Positions 1 through 8,000 of a DNA stretch of 23,973 bases are shown here, one piece after another. How positions within the stretch are numbered: position 1 is the first letter of the stretch; each line of letters opens with the position of its first letter. The stretch spans positions 1 to 23,973 of the IMG/VR virus record IMGVR_UViG_3300025732_000262; one strand, given 5' to 3'. The position numbers were made by a program, and so were the translations under genes. The notes beneath the pieces are model-generated. The model searched no databases and was not told where the DNA came from. It saw only the letters and a program-made list of their open reading frames with translations. This DNA is from a virus.

Positions 1-2
1 TT

Positions 3-248
3 GTTGAAGTGCCACTTCTTCCTGAAACACAAACTGGTGATTACACAGGAGCAGCTGGTTCACACGGCGACATCCACTTGACATTCCCAAATAACGTAGT
101 TATTGGAATCAAGCGTGACGTTACTGTTTACCGCTTCTTCTGGCCAAAGAAGGATAGCATTGAATATACAATGTTTACCCGTGTTGGCACACAAATCGAG
201 CAGGCAGACTGCTGGGTTGTTGTAAAGAACGTTAAGGTCGCTTCCTAA
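3..248 (+). CDS. Major capsid protein, C-terminal part (HK97-like), 5' truncated
   Basis: The reading frame is open from the first bases of the window and ends at TAA 246-248, so about 81 C-terminal residues are visible. The pattern of an asparagine-rich turn, VVIGIKRDVTVYRFF, a YTMFTRVGTQIE strand and a final VVVKNVKVAS is what the C-terminal part of HK97-fold capsid proteins of siphophages looks like. The position fits: it is followed by a strong terminator and then by head-tail connector genes. Its arginine codons are CGT or CGC rather than AGA, like the major tail protein here and unlike the minor tail genes, as expected for a highly expressed virion protein. The fold assignment is inferred from pattern and position. 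A head decoration or other abundant head protein is the main alternative. Confidence 0.72.
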   Translation, partial: VEVPLLPETQTGDYTGAAGSHGDIHLTFPNNVVIGIKRDVTVYRFFWPKKDSIEYTMFTRVGTQIEQADCWVVVKNVKVAS

Positions 249-270
249 TTTATAGGATTTAGATCCGCTG

Positions 271-307
271 AAAAGCCCCTAAATTAAATTTTGGGGGCTT
301 TTCCTTT
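271..307 (+). terminator. Intrinsic terminator after the major capsid gene
   Basis: AAAAGCCCC (271-279) pairs perfectly with GGGGCTTTT (294-302). The stem can continue inward through a T-G wobble and three A-T pairs, leaving a 6-base loop, and it is followed by a T-rich run. It sits 22 bases after the capsid stop codon and would separate capsid expression from the neck genes. Confidence 0.9.
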
Positions 308-318
308 TAATTTAACAA

Positions 319-327
319 TGCTATAAT
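319..327 (+). promoter_or_regulatory. Extended -10 promoter for the neck gene block
   Basis: TGC followed by TATAAT (322-327) is a perfect extended -10 element. The -35 position 17 bases upstream (299-304, TTTTCC) is poor and overlaps the terminator T-run, so recognition would rest on the extended -10. The predicted start of transcription is near 334, giving a leader of about 20 bases before the ATG at 354. Confidence 0.7.
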
Positions 328-342
328 TGAATTACTTAGAGC

Positions 343-348
343 AAGGAG
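343..348 (+). promoter_or_regulatory. Ribosome binding site fixing the start at 354
   Basis: AAGGAG lies 5 bases before ATG 354. An in-frame ATG at 327 has no such site and lies on the last base of the -10 box, so it cannot be the start of this transcript. Confidence 0.8.
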
Positions 349-353
349 TATAT

Positions 354-752
354 ATGTCATTCGAGACATTAAAAATAGCTGAACTAAAAAAGATAGCTGA
401 AGATTTCGGTGTAGAGATTGAAGGCTTAAAGAATAAAACTGATATTATTGCAGCACTCTCAGAAGAGGGAGTAACTTGGTCGGTATATCAAAAGACCATT
501 AAAAAGTTGGAAGAGGAAGAAGATATGGCTACAGATACACTACCAAAGCCAGAAATAAAAAAAGTTAATCCAGAAGACACAGTCCTTGTAAAGATGGAGC
601 GTCAGAATTATAGCTACCAGACTCATGGATTTACATTTACAAAAGAGCACCCATACGCTGCTATGGACAAAGATACAGCTCAAGACATTTTTGATAAGGA
701 GGAAGGTTTCAGATTAGCAACCCCTAAAGAGGTTCAGGAATTTTACCACTAA
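354..752 (+). CDS. Small protein with HeH/Rho-N-like N-terminus, between capsid and connector genes
   Basis: 132 aa. Residues about 3-40 (ETLKIAELKKIAEDFGV...LKNKTDIIAAL) have the helix-extended-loop-helix pattern of SAP, LEM and Rho N-terminal domains, in which the L-K-x-x-A repeats and K-T-D-I-I are typical. A charged linker with EEEED follows. The C-terminal part (about 78-132) reads VLVKMERQNYSYQ, then FTFTKEHPYAAM and EEGFRLATPKEVQEFY. I recognise this as the kind of short protein found after the capsid gene in several siphophages, with no firm function. The ATG at 354 was chosen for its AAGGAG site. An internal in-frame ATG at 525 follows AGAGGAAGAAG and could give a separate 75-residue C-terminal product. 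The protein may bind nucleic acid or help head completion; that is inference. Confidence 0.75.
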   Translation: MSFETLKIAELKKIAEDFGVEIEGLKNKTDIIAALSEEGVTWSVYQKTIKKLEEEEDMATDTLPKPEIKKVNPEDTVLVKMERQNYSYQTHGFTFTKEHPYAAMDKDTAQDIFDKEEGFRLATPKEVQEFYH

Positions 753-766
753 TCTAAGCCTTTAAA

Positions 767-1747
767 ATGGCAGAGATACTATTAAAATCACAATCCCCAA
801 TTACTCATCAAGTATATTGGAATGGAGATATTGGTACACCAAATGCTTTACCAACAGTAAAGCTTTATGACGTTACAAATGATCCAGCCATTAGTCCTTC
901 ATTATCCCCAACCGTAGTTCTTGAGACACTTACATCTGTTGCTGATGAAAATAATCCAGGCTCTTATACAGTCTATATTCCATTTCAGTATACAGATAGA
1001 AATAGAAGTTTAAGACTAAAGTGGGAATATTATATTGGAGAAAAATATATATCTCGTGAAGACGAAGTATATGTTGTAACGCCATATGTAGATTTTAATC
1101 ATGTTCAGGATTTAGGATTTAGCATTGATTCCTCAGATCCAGAATATAAATCATATAAAGAATTAATTTTGGCAGAAAGATATGCTCGTAAACAAATAGA
1201 GCAATATACTGGTCAAAAGTTTTATTTATATGATGATGTATACACCCTCTATGGATACGATTCAGACACCCTGCCTTTGCCAGCAAAAATACAAGACCTT
1301 CATGAGCTATATGCAAATGATATCCTTCTATTAGATAATCTTAATTCAATTAACAATTGGAATTACGATGTTGAAATAAGTACTACTGGATATGGAATAA
1401 GAGTTAACCGTGCTAATATGCTAGACAATACTGTTTATACTGCAAATGGTATGGTTCCTCCAAGTATTCATGACGGAAGCGGAGTTTTTAGATCAGGAGT
1501 TCAATATAAAATTCAAGGAAGATTTGGCTGGGATAAGGTTCCTGATGATGTTGAATTAGCTGGTGTAGAATTAATGAAAGACTATTTCTCAAAGGACAAG
1601 ACCTGGAGAAATAAGTATATAAAGAACATTTCCACGTTTGACTGGGATTTTGAATATACTTCAGAAGCATATGCAGGAACAGGAAATGCTTACGCAGATA
1701 GACTTCTTGCCGATTACGTAATGGTAAGCAAGGTGGAGATTATCTAA
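767..1747 (+). CDS. Head-tail connector (adaptor) protein with an N-terminal beta domain
   Basis: 326 aa, the first of four neck genes. Residues about 1-110 look like a beta domain (VYWNGDIG...VKLYDVTND...YTVYIPFQYTD...LRLKWEYYIGEKYISREDEVYVV). From about residue 115 the protein has the helical pattern of gp6/gp15-type head-tail adaptors: a long helix LAERYARKQIEQYTGQKFYLYDD, a strand with PLPAKI, and a C-terminal helix VELAGVELMKDYFSKDKTW. An N-terminal extension of this size is longer than the minimal adaptors of HK97 or SPP1. No good Shine-Dalgarno site precedes ATG 767, which lies 14 bases after the previous stop, so translation is probably coupled. The role of binding the portal ring from below is inferred from position and helix pattern. 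Confidence 0.7.
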   Translation: MAEILLKSQSPITHQVYWNGDIGTPNALPTVKLYDVTNDPAISPSLSPTVVLETLTSVADENNPGSYTVYIPFQYTDRNRSLRLKWEYYIGEKYISREDEVYVVTPYVDFNHVQDLGFSIDSSDPEYKSYKELILAERYARKQIEQYTGQKFYLYDDVYTLYGYDSDTLPLPAKIQDLHELYANDILLLDNLNSINNWNYDVEISTTGYGIRVNRANMLDNTVYTANGMVPPSIHDGSGVFRSGVQYKIQGRFGWDKVPDDVELAGVELMKDYFSKDKTWRNKYIKNISTFDWDFEYTSEAYAGTGNAYADRLLADYVMVSKVEII

Positions 1748-2175
1748 TGTATGATCTCATAGACTCCGTCTTGTCTATGCAGTTGGATGTCTATAGACAA
1801 TATGAAATTCAAGACCCTGATACAGGCGCAATTAAGCGTGAATGGCATTATCATAGAACAGTTGATTGTCACGCAAAAGGCGTAATCAGTAATTCTGCAA
1901 CAACACGCTCCAGCGATAAGCAGGTATTTAGTAATAAATATATGAATGATCAAATCATTCAAGTTCGCACCTCTGAAAAACTTACAATACGTGAAAAGGT
2001 TACAAATATAAGAGATAAGTCTGGAAATGTAATCTGGTCTGAAATAAATTTTCCAACAGAAACACCAACAGTATTTGAAGTAATTGGTACAACTCCAGTC
2101 ACAGATCCATTTGGAGCTGTTATTGCATATAACTCATCTATGAAGAGATCGGAGAACCAGCAAATTGGACAATAG
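1747..2175 (+). CDS. Probable head closure (stopper) protein
   Basis: 142 aa, starting in a TAATG overlap with the connector gene. It looks all-beta in composition: MQLDVYRQYEIQDPDTGAIKREW, then VDCHAKGVISN, LTIREKVTNIRDKSGNVIW and PTVFEVIGTTPVTDPFG. Small beta-barrel proteins of this size in this position in siphophages are usually the stopper (SPP1 gp16 / HK97 gp7 type), which seals the portal and docks the tail. The assignment comes from gene order and size rather than a diagnostic motif. A second adaptor is the alternative. Confidence 0.55.
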   Translation: MYDLIDSVLSMQLDVYRQYEIQDPDTGAIKREWHYHRTVDCHAKGVISNSATTRSSDKQVFSNKYMNDQIIQVRTSEKLTIREKVTNIRDKSGNVIWSEINFPTETPTVFEVIGTTPVTDPFGAVIAYNSSMKRSENQQIGQ

Positions 2176-2953
2176 TGTAATGTTGGTTCAAGCCGCAAGC
2201 GGGCTAGAGAGATTAATGGTGGGCAATAGAAATAATCCTATGCTCAAAGACTCTACAGTTGCTCAGATATCAGCTTATATGTATTATAATGCTCAAGTTA
2301 TATCTAAACTATCAACCAATAAAGCATTTCAGTCTAAATTTTCATCTGTGATATTCACCCAGATAGATAATGACTTTGGCGAGTATATTGATGCTTTAGC
2401 TAGAACTAGACCAAAATCTTTACACCATGTTTATGAGTGGAAGAAAGTCGGAAATAAAACAGCAAGATTATTTGAACTTAATCTGCTATCACAAGAGGGG
2501 CTTTCTTTTAAAGTAGGATATAAGTTCAGGCCATCAAAATCATTTGTCCCATCTTCAAGCCATGCTAAGCGCAGACATGTTTTTGCTAATAAAGCTCAAA
2601 TAATGGAGTCTGGAATTCCTTTAGTAATTTCTCCGAAACATGCACAAAGGCTAGTATTTGAAATAGATGGAGAAACAATATTTATGCCTAAAGGTAAGTC
2701 TGTTACTGTAAGACGACCTGGAGGTACTTCAGCAACAAATCAATTTACACTTGCACATGGTAGATTCTTTAGTGGTAATTTAGTTGGTATGTCAATTCGC
2801 AAATCTGGCTTTCAAAAAATATTTAATGCTGGAATGGCTAAGGCTTTAAGCGTTCCTACTAATATTAAAAGAGTTCAATTTTCATTTAGCCCTAATTCTG
2901 TTAGAAGCCAAGCAGATGCGGCTCTAACACAATCATTTGGGGGAGTACTATGA
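2165..2953 (+). CDS. Probable neck or tail completion protein
   Basis: 262 aa with a TTG start at 2165, overlapping the previous gene by 11 bases. GGAG at 2151-2154 is spaced 10 bases from this TTG. The next candidate, ATG 2180, lacks a site of its own but could restart right after the upstream TAG, so the start is uncertain by 5 residues. The protein is basic (KSFVPSSSHAKRRHVFANKAQ, RRPGGTS, IRKSGFQKIF) and has no signal peptide or membrane segment. HK97 gp10-like neck proteins occupy this place in siphophage gene order, but 262 aa is long for that family and I see no diagnostic motif. I call it a neck protein mainly from position, between the stopper and tail terminator candidates. Confidence 0.5.
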   Translation: MDNSVMLVQAASGLERLMVGNRNNPMLKDSTVAQISAYMYYNAQVISKLSTNKAFQSKFSSVIFTQIDNDFGEYIDALARTRPKSLHHVYEWKKVGNKTARLFELNLLSQEGLSFKVGYKFRPSKSFVPSSSHAKRRHVFANKAQIMESGIPLVISPKHAQRLVFEIDGETIFMPKGKSVTVRRPGGTSATNQFTLAHGRFFSGNLVGMSIRKSGFQKIFNAGMAKALSVPTNIKRVQFSFSPNSVRSQADAALTQSFGGVL

Positions 2954-3462
2954 CAGCTAATTATAAATTAGACGCTATGCTAGAACTACGCAAGTTTTTA
3001 TGGAATGAATTAAAGACCCGTAAGATATTTGATGAAGATGATTATTGGTCAGATAATTTAAATGAGAATGTGATCCCAATTGTTCCTGTACAGCAAACTG
3101 CTGAAATGAATCAATTTTTGAGCGGGAAGAAGCATATAGTCTATGACAAGATAGGTATGTCCTATGAAGACAATTGGATGATTTGCTGCGAGCAAATCCT
3201 ATTTACCATATATTCAACCGACTTTGCCGAAATTAATGAAATTAGGAACTTTATGACAGATCAATTTAGACGTATGGACGAGTCAGCTAGAGATATAAAT
3301 TATTGGTCTGGACTATCAGATAAGTTCAAATTCCACTCAGTATTCTTGGCAGATATATCCCCTACTGCTCCTTCTGAGGAGCTTCAGGGATTTTTCTCCA
3401 CAGACGTAATACTTGAAATCAAATATTCAAGAATCTTGGACTCAGTAGGCAGATTCCTCTAG
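2950..3462 (+). CDS. Probable tail terminator protein
   Basis: 170 aa. It starts in an ATGA overlap with the previous gene, with GGGGGAG at 2939-2945 as ribosome binding site. The sequence has an N-terminal helix (KLDAMLELRKFLWNELKTR), then VIPIVPVQQTAE, a strand CEQILFTIYSTDFAEINEIRNFMTDQF and a closing strand FFSTDVILEIKYSRIL. This alpha-beta arrangement, size and position just before the tube gene fit siphophage tail terminators (lambda gpU, HK97 gp10/gp11 region), which cap the finished tube and join it to the head. Function is inferred from position and composition. It is the last gene of the neck block, and a new promoter follows. Confidence 0.55.
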   Translation: MTANYKLDAMLELRKFLWNELKTRKIFDEDDYWSDNLNENVIPIVPVQQTAEMNQFLSGKKHIVYDKIGMSYEDNWMICCEQILFTIYSTDFAEINEIRNFMTDQFRRMDESARDINYWSGLSDKFKFHSVFLADISPTAPSEELQGFFSTDVILEIKYSRILDSVGRFL

Positions 3463-3465
3463 GGT

Positions 3466-3494
3466 TTGCCTTTTGACCCTTTATAGCCTAAAAT
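3466..3494 (+). promoter_or_regulatory. Promoter for the major tail protein
   Basis: TTGCCT (3466-3471), a 17-base spacer and TAAAAT (3489-3494) match a sigma70-type promoter, 4 of 6 and 5 of 6 against consensus. Predicted transcription start is near 3501, leaving a leader of about 75 bases before ATG 3576. The AGGGT/ACCCT inverted repeat at 3461-3480 overlaps the -35 region. Confidence 0.55.
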
Positions 3495-3575
3495 TGGATA
3501 AGAGGAAAGAAGCCTAGCCAGCTAGATTTTTTTAAAAATTAAATACCACGAATTCCAGGAGGTGGAAATAAAAAC

Positions 3576-4298
3576 ATGGCACAAAACGCAGGTAATGCTA
3601 AAAACATTCTCGTAGGTGCATCCCCATTGTTCATTTCGAATATCGATTCAACAACAGCAGGATATGCAACATATGAGAATTCAGAGCCAGGAACAACAAA
3701 TGCAGGAGCATTCGCTACAGGAGTATCCTATACCGACACACTCAATGCAAAAGATTCTGGCACATTTTACTACAGAAACGTAGGATTTACCAACAACGGT
3801 CTTCAGATTACATATAATCCAACATATGATTCAGTAACCGTAGACCAGTTGCTTGACACAGCTAAGCTGTTCAAGTCAGCGATGGAGGTTATGATCGCAA
3901 CAGAAATGTCAGAAGGCACACTAGAGAACACTCTAGTTGTATTCGGACAGCCAGATGATCCAACAAATAACACTGCAATTACTCAGGACAACACCATTAT
4001 CTCATCAGGTACTGGTACATCCAAGAAAGACACATTGGGTATCGCTGCTGGTGCTCTAGGTATCGCACCTACAGAGCGTCAGTTGGTAGCAGTTGGTCAA
4101 GCACCAACTACTGCTGGATCAAAGACAGAGCGTGTATATTATGCACGTCGTGTTCTTTCAGTACAACAGTCACAGTTTACTTTGGCACGTTCTACTCCAA
4201 CAACATTTCCAGTAACCTTCCGTCTTCTCCCAACCGCTATGTCGGGTTATGAGGGCCAGGAGTACGGCAAGATTATTGACCGTGTATTGGTAGCGTAA
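3576..4298 (+). CDS. Major tail (tube) protein
   Basis: 240 aa, with a strong AGGAGGT ribosome binding site and an ATG at 3576. It is flanked by its own promoter (3466-3494) and its own terminator (4322-4343), as expected for the most abundant tail protein. It sits between the tail terminator candidate and the tail assembly chaperone, which is the canonical place. The sequence has the character of tube proteins: ILVGASPLFIS at the start, NGLQITYNPTYDSVTVDQL, LENTLVVFG and a beta-rich end with KTERVYYARRVLSVQQSQ and FPVTFRLLPTAM. Seven of eight arginines use CGT, unlike the AGA-rich minor tail genes. The role, forming stacked hexamer rings around the tape measure, is known for the family; membership is inferred from context and pattern. 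Confidence 0.82.
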   Translation: MAQNAGNAKNILVGASPLFISNIDSTTAGYATYENSEPGTTNAGAFATGVSYTDTLNAKDSGTFYYRNVGFTNNGLQITYNPTYDSVTVDQLLDTAKLFKSAMEVMIATEMSEGTLENTLVVFGQPDDPTNNTAITQDNTIISSGTGTSKKDTLGIAAGALGIAPTERQLVAVGQAPTTAGSKTERVYYARRVLSVQQSQFTLARSTPTTFPVTFRLLPTAMSGYEGQEYGKIIDRVLVA

Positions 4299-4321
4299 TA
4301 GCTAACTAGTAATTAACAGGG

Positions 4322-4343
4322 GCCCCCGAATTTCGGGGGCTTT
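4322..4343 (+). terminator. Intrinsic terminator after the major tail gene
   Basis: GCCCCCG (4322-4328) pairs with CGGGGGC (4334-4340) around a small AAT-rich loop, followed by TTT and a T-rich stretch. It is the most GC-rich hairpin in the window and lies just after the tube gene, insulating it from the chaperone and tape measure genes. Confidence 0.92.
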
Positions 4344-4347
4344 CTGC

Positions 4348-4376
4348 TTGTGTTTATAATATGCATTTGTTATAAT
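4348..4376 (+). promoter_or_regulatory. Extended -10 promoter for chaperone and tape measure genes
   Basis: TGT followed by TATAAT (4371-4376), with TTGTGT (4348-4353) at a 17-base spacing. The -35 is weak but the extended -10 is perfect. Predicted transcription start is near 4383, about 22 bases before the TTG start at 4405. Confidence 0.72.
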
Positions 4377-4392
4377 GAATACAACTATCCAT

Positions 4393-4399
4393 AAGGAGG
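4393..4399 (+). promoter_or_regulatory. Strong ribosome binding site fixing a TTG start at 4405
   Basis: AAGGAGG lies 5 bases before TTG 4405. The in-frame ATG at 4375 lies inside the -10 box and upstream of the predicted transcript start, so it can be excluded. Confidence 0.85.
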
Positions 4400-4404
4400 A
4401 TAAA

Positions 4405-4737
4405 TTGGCTACAACAGTATATAATGTAGAAGAAATTCAACTACAGAGTGGGCAAACAGTAAAGCTCAAACCATTATCGATTAGAGAACTTCGTAAGTTC
4501 ATGGAAACAATTCAAAAGACAGCAACAGTCACAACTGAAGGTGAAACTCTCACCATTCTTATAGAAGCTTGTGCTATTGCATTAGAAAAGCAATTGCCAG
4601 ACTTAGTAGCAGACAAAGAAGCGTTAGAGGATGCTCTTGATGTTCCAACTATGAATCGCATTCTAGAAGTTTGTGGTGGAATTAAACTTGACGACCCAAA
4701 CCTTCTAGCGGCAGCGGTTCTGGCTGGTCAGAACTAG
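4405..4737 (+). CDS. Tail assembly chaperone, short form
   Basis: 110 aa from TTG 4405 (protein begins MATTVYNVEEIQLQSGQ). The conserved elements are a short N-terminal strand region, VKLKPLSIRELRKFMETIQK, and a helical body (ILIEACAIALEKQL, KEALEDALDVPTMNRILEVCGGI) that resembles gpG-type chaperones acting on the tape measure protein. It is followed directly by the long tape measure gene, as in lambda-like and actinobacterial siphophages. Near its end the gene carries the CCCAAAC slippery heptamer at 4695-4701 in correct phase for a -1 shift. The short form ends at TAG 4735-4737, inside the predicted stimulatory hairpin. Cytoplasmic, not part of the virion in known systems. Confidence 0.82.
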   Translation: MATTVYNVEEIQLQSGQTVKLKPLSIRELRKFMETIQKTATVTTEGETLTILIEACAIALEKQLPDLVADKEALEDALDVPTMNRILEVCGGIKLDDPNLLAAAVLAGQN

Positions 4738-5066
4738 ATCTAGCCGCTTTAGAGGGAGAAGTATTTCTCCTAGGACATTGGAAGAATTACCAGGAGTTAG
4801 AAGAAAATCTTTCAATGCCAGAACTACTGATGACCTTAGAGGCAATGCGTAAAAAAGAACATAATGAAAAAAAGTTTCAAGCATCGCTAAAGGGAGTAGA
4901 CATCGGTGAATATCAAGAAGAGAATAGAGGCAGTAAGTTTGATGACATTCGTTTACGGGCAGCAGGAATAGATGCTACTGCAAACGATGTTGTTTCACTC
5001 CAAGGTTCATTTGCGGCAGAAGCTGGATTTGGAATTGGGTCAGGCTTAGGATACTCGAAGGAGTAA
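4405..5066 (+). CDS. Tail assembly chaperone, -1 frameshift-extended form
   Basis: Reads join(4405..4701, 4701..5066), about 220 aa: the first 99 codons of the short form, then the -1 frame, which is open from 4692 to TAA 5064-5066. After the shift the product continues PSSGSGSGW, then LDLAALEGEVFLLGHWKNYQ and a charged helical segment (EAMRKKEHNEKKFQASLKG) ending near GFGIGSGLGYSKE. The downstream frame has no ribosome binding site before its first ATG (4815), which supports frameshift expression over independent starts. In lambda the equivalent gpG and gpGT forms are needed in a set ratio for tail assembly, with the T part recruiting tube subunits. The same role here is inferred. Position just before the tape measure gene is exactly as expected. 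Confidence 0.85.
4695..4748 (+). promoter_or_regulatory. Programmed -1 frameshift site with downstream stem-loop
   Basis: The heptamer CCCAAAC (4695-4701) is in phase as C CCA AAC, fitting the X XXY YYZ rule. After a 5-base spacer, AGCGGC (4707-4712) pairs with GCCGCT (4743-4748). Inside it, GTTCTG (4717-4722) pairs with CAGAAC (4729-4734) around a 6-base loop, with an extra G-T pair at the base. The zero-frame TAG lies between the arms. Confidence 0.85.
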
Positions 5067-5074
5067 TATAATAA

Positions 5075-8000
5075 ATGGCTGATGAAGTAATCAGTACGAA
5101 GATAGTCGCTGATGCCGACTTCTCAAGTCTTATTGCCGATGTGCATAAGGTTACTGCAAGCCTATCTAAATTACAAGAACAACTCGCTAACTCTAATAAG
5201 ATGTTGGCAAACAATGTTGCTGTAATTAATAGAAACTTTGCAGATACACTTAGAAGTACCAGCCAATTCTCAACACACTTTGTTAGCCTTACTTCTGATG
5301 TAGAAAAGTTTGGTAAAAACCTTGATAGTGGAAGATTAAAACTAAGAGACTATTTTAGTACCTATCAAGGTCATATTAAAACATCTGGCGGACTAATTAG
5401 AGAACTTGCTAGACAGCAAGTTGCTATGCAAAATGCTATATTGCAACCCCTGGGGCGTAATGCTCAGGGGCTTATGCAATTTAACGTTCATGTCCCTAGA
5501 GGATTAGATGAAATAAAGAATAAGACATCTATTGCAAGACAAGAGCTTGCAATTATGAATAAGGTTATTCAAGATGGTGCAGTACAAATTATTAACTGGG
5601 GTAAGAATACTCAGTGGGCAGGTCGTCAGTTAACTGTAGGTCTTACGCTTCCATTAGCAACATTTGGAAAGGCGGCAGCAGATGCATTCAAAGTTGCTGA
5701 TCAAGAATTAACTCGTCTTACTAAGGTTTATGGAGATGTTGCTGGAACATCTGCAGCAGAATTAGGTAAAGTACGTAAAGAAGTAATTGCAACATCAAAA
5801 GAATTGTCTTCAGCATATGGTACTAATTTTAGTGAAACAATTGCTCTTTCTGCGGATATAGCGGCTACTGGTAAAAAAGGACAAGAGCTTCTAGACTCAG
5901 TAAGAGAAACTAGCCGTCTAGCAATTCTTGGTGAAGTTGATAGAGCCGAAGCTATGAAGGCCACACTTGCAATACAATCAGCATTTAAATCTAATACAGA
6001 AGAGCTTGCTAATTCAATTAACTTCCTTAACGCAGTCGAAAACCAAACATCTACAACTCTTAATGACCTTGTAGAAGCAATTCCAAAAGCTGGCCCAGTA
6101 ATTAAAGGTCTTGGCGGAAGCGTACAAGATTTAGCTCTTTATCTTACGGCTATGCGTGAAGGTGGTATCTCAGCTTCAGAAGGTGCAAATGCTTTAAAGT
6201 CTGCACTAGCATCTTTAATTAACCCAACAGATAAAGCTGTAGATAAATTCCAGACACTGGGTATAGATTTACTAGGAATAGTAAATAAAAACGCTGGCGA
6301 CGTTACAGCAACTCTTTTATCATTACAGGCGGCATTAGATAATTTAAGTCCATTACAAAAACAACAGGCTATAGAGCAGCTATTTGGTAAATTCCAATTC
6401 TCACGTCTAAACGCATTATTTGAAAATTTAGGAAGAGAAGGAAGCCAGACACTTCAAGTACTAGACTTGATGAAAGCAAGTACATCTGAATTAGCATCTG
6501 TAGCTGGTCGAGAATTAACAGCAGTAACAGAGTCAGCATCTGGTAAGTATCGTAGAGCTTTAGAAAGCCTAAAGGCGGATCTTGCTGGAGTTGGAGAGCA
6601 GTTCTTAACAATTGGAACAAAGATAATTACAATAGTTGATAAAGCTCTTAAATTCTTCGAAGGACTACCAAAGCCTATCAAGTCAGCCTTGACGTTTGTC
6701 GGAGCATTGACTGCTGTTGCTGGTCCACTTATTATGCTTACTGGTGTTCTAGCTAACTTCTTTGGTTATATATTAAAAGGCATAATGCATATGAAGGCTT
6801 TCTTCAAGGGTGGAGAAGGCTGGAAGTATTTAACTCCAGAAATGATGGCAGCAGAAAAAGCTGGTAAATTAATTGAACAAACATTTTACAGTGATGCTAA
6901 AGCCGCTTCTATCTTACAACTAGCACTTAAGAATCTTATTGATGAATTTAGTATTCTTGAAGCAAAGGCAAAGTCTGGATCTATTTCTGTAAACCCTGCA
7001 GTTTCAACCATGGCTGGAAATTTAATAATGGGTGCTGGTGGTCGTGTAGTAAATCCTCAACACCCATTAGTTGGTCCGATGGGAACTCGTGCTTCAACAC
7101 ATATGGTTCCTCGTGCTTCAATGACAGAAGAACAAAGAATGTCCCAAACAATATTTGGGCTTGTTCCAGGAGCAGTTCCAGTAAATAGAAAAATTGGTGA
7201 TGCCCCACAGATTTATATGAATGATCCATTGCCACCTGTTCCAGGACTTACTACAATAGGTGGAGTTTCAACTGGCGTAGTTTCTGGTGAGGCGGCAAGA
7301 TGGCATGCAATGATGGCTACTCTTGCAATGCAGTCTAAGTCAGAAATTGAAGCACTCAAGAAACAAATTGCTACAACTGGAATTGTAAGCAAAGATTTCA
7401 TGAATCAGTTCGATGATATTTTGCCAGTTGTTTCTGGAATTACAGATAATGCTGCAAAGCAGTCTGCGCTTATAGTTGCAGAACTTCGTGCTGGCAAATT
7501 AACTGTTGAGCAGGCTCGTGCTCAAATTATTGCATTGAACCTTGAAGTAGAGAGAATGATTACTGGCGCAGTAACTACTCAAGCAACTGCTATGGGAAGA
7601 ACAATTAATCCAACAATTGTTCCAACTTTAAATCAGCCAGTAGTTGATGCAACTGGTAAATCAAATATGCGTGAGCTATTTAAGAAGAGCAAAACTCGTG
7701 ATCTTATTGATAAGGTTGCCCGCTCTCTTGGGGTAAGAACATCTGGCGCTGGATATAATATTGAGACAACTCGTCCTAAGAAATTTAATATGGGTGGAGA
7801 AGTATATAGTCTTAATGATGGAAACATTGTTCCAGGACCAAATATAAATGCAGATGTTGTTCCAGCAATGCTAACTCCTGGAGAGTTTGTTGTTAATAGA
7901 GAAGCAGCCCAAGCAAATCTTCCGCTTTTAGTGGCAATCAATAACGGCTCTGGTTCAGGTCAGATGGGAATGATGACTGGTGGACAAGCAAGAACCCTAA

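Noticed and set aside
327-353. Upstream in-frame ATG as start of the first small gene
   Set aside because: It overlaps the last base of the -10 box, lies before the predicted transcript start, and lacks a ribosome binding site; ATG 354 has AAGGAG at ideal spacing.
3461-3480. AGGGT/ACCCT inverted repeat as a terminator of the neck block
   Set aside because: Only 5 bp with a 10-base loop and no T-run; at most an operator-like element over the promoter.
4375-4404. ATG 4375 as start of the chaperone gene
   Set aside because: It lies within the TATAAT box and ahead of the transcript start; TTG 4405 has AAGGAGG 5 bases upstream.
4815-5066. Independent gene from ATG 4815
   Set aside because: No ribosome binding site, and the frame is open far upstream with an in-phase slippery site; better read as the frameshift extension.
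5067-5072. TATAAT before the tape measure ATG as a promoter
   Set aside because: Transcription would begin after the ATG, there is no TG extension, and no -35 is visible.
7633-7941. Reverse-strand open frames inside the tape measure and other genes
   Set aside because: They lie wholly within strong + strand genes, show no ribosome binding sites or motifs, and are what AT-rich coding sequence produces by chance.
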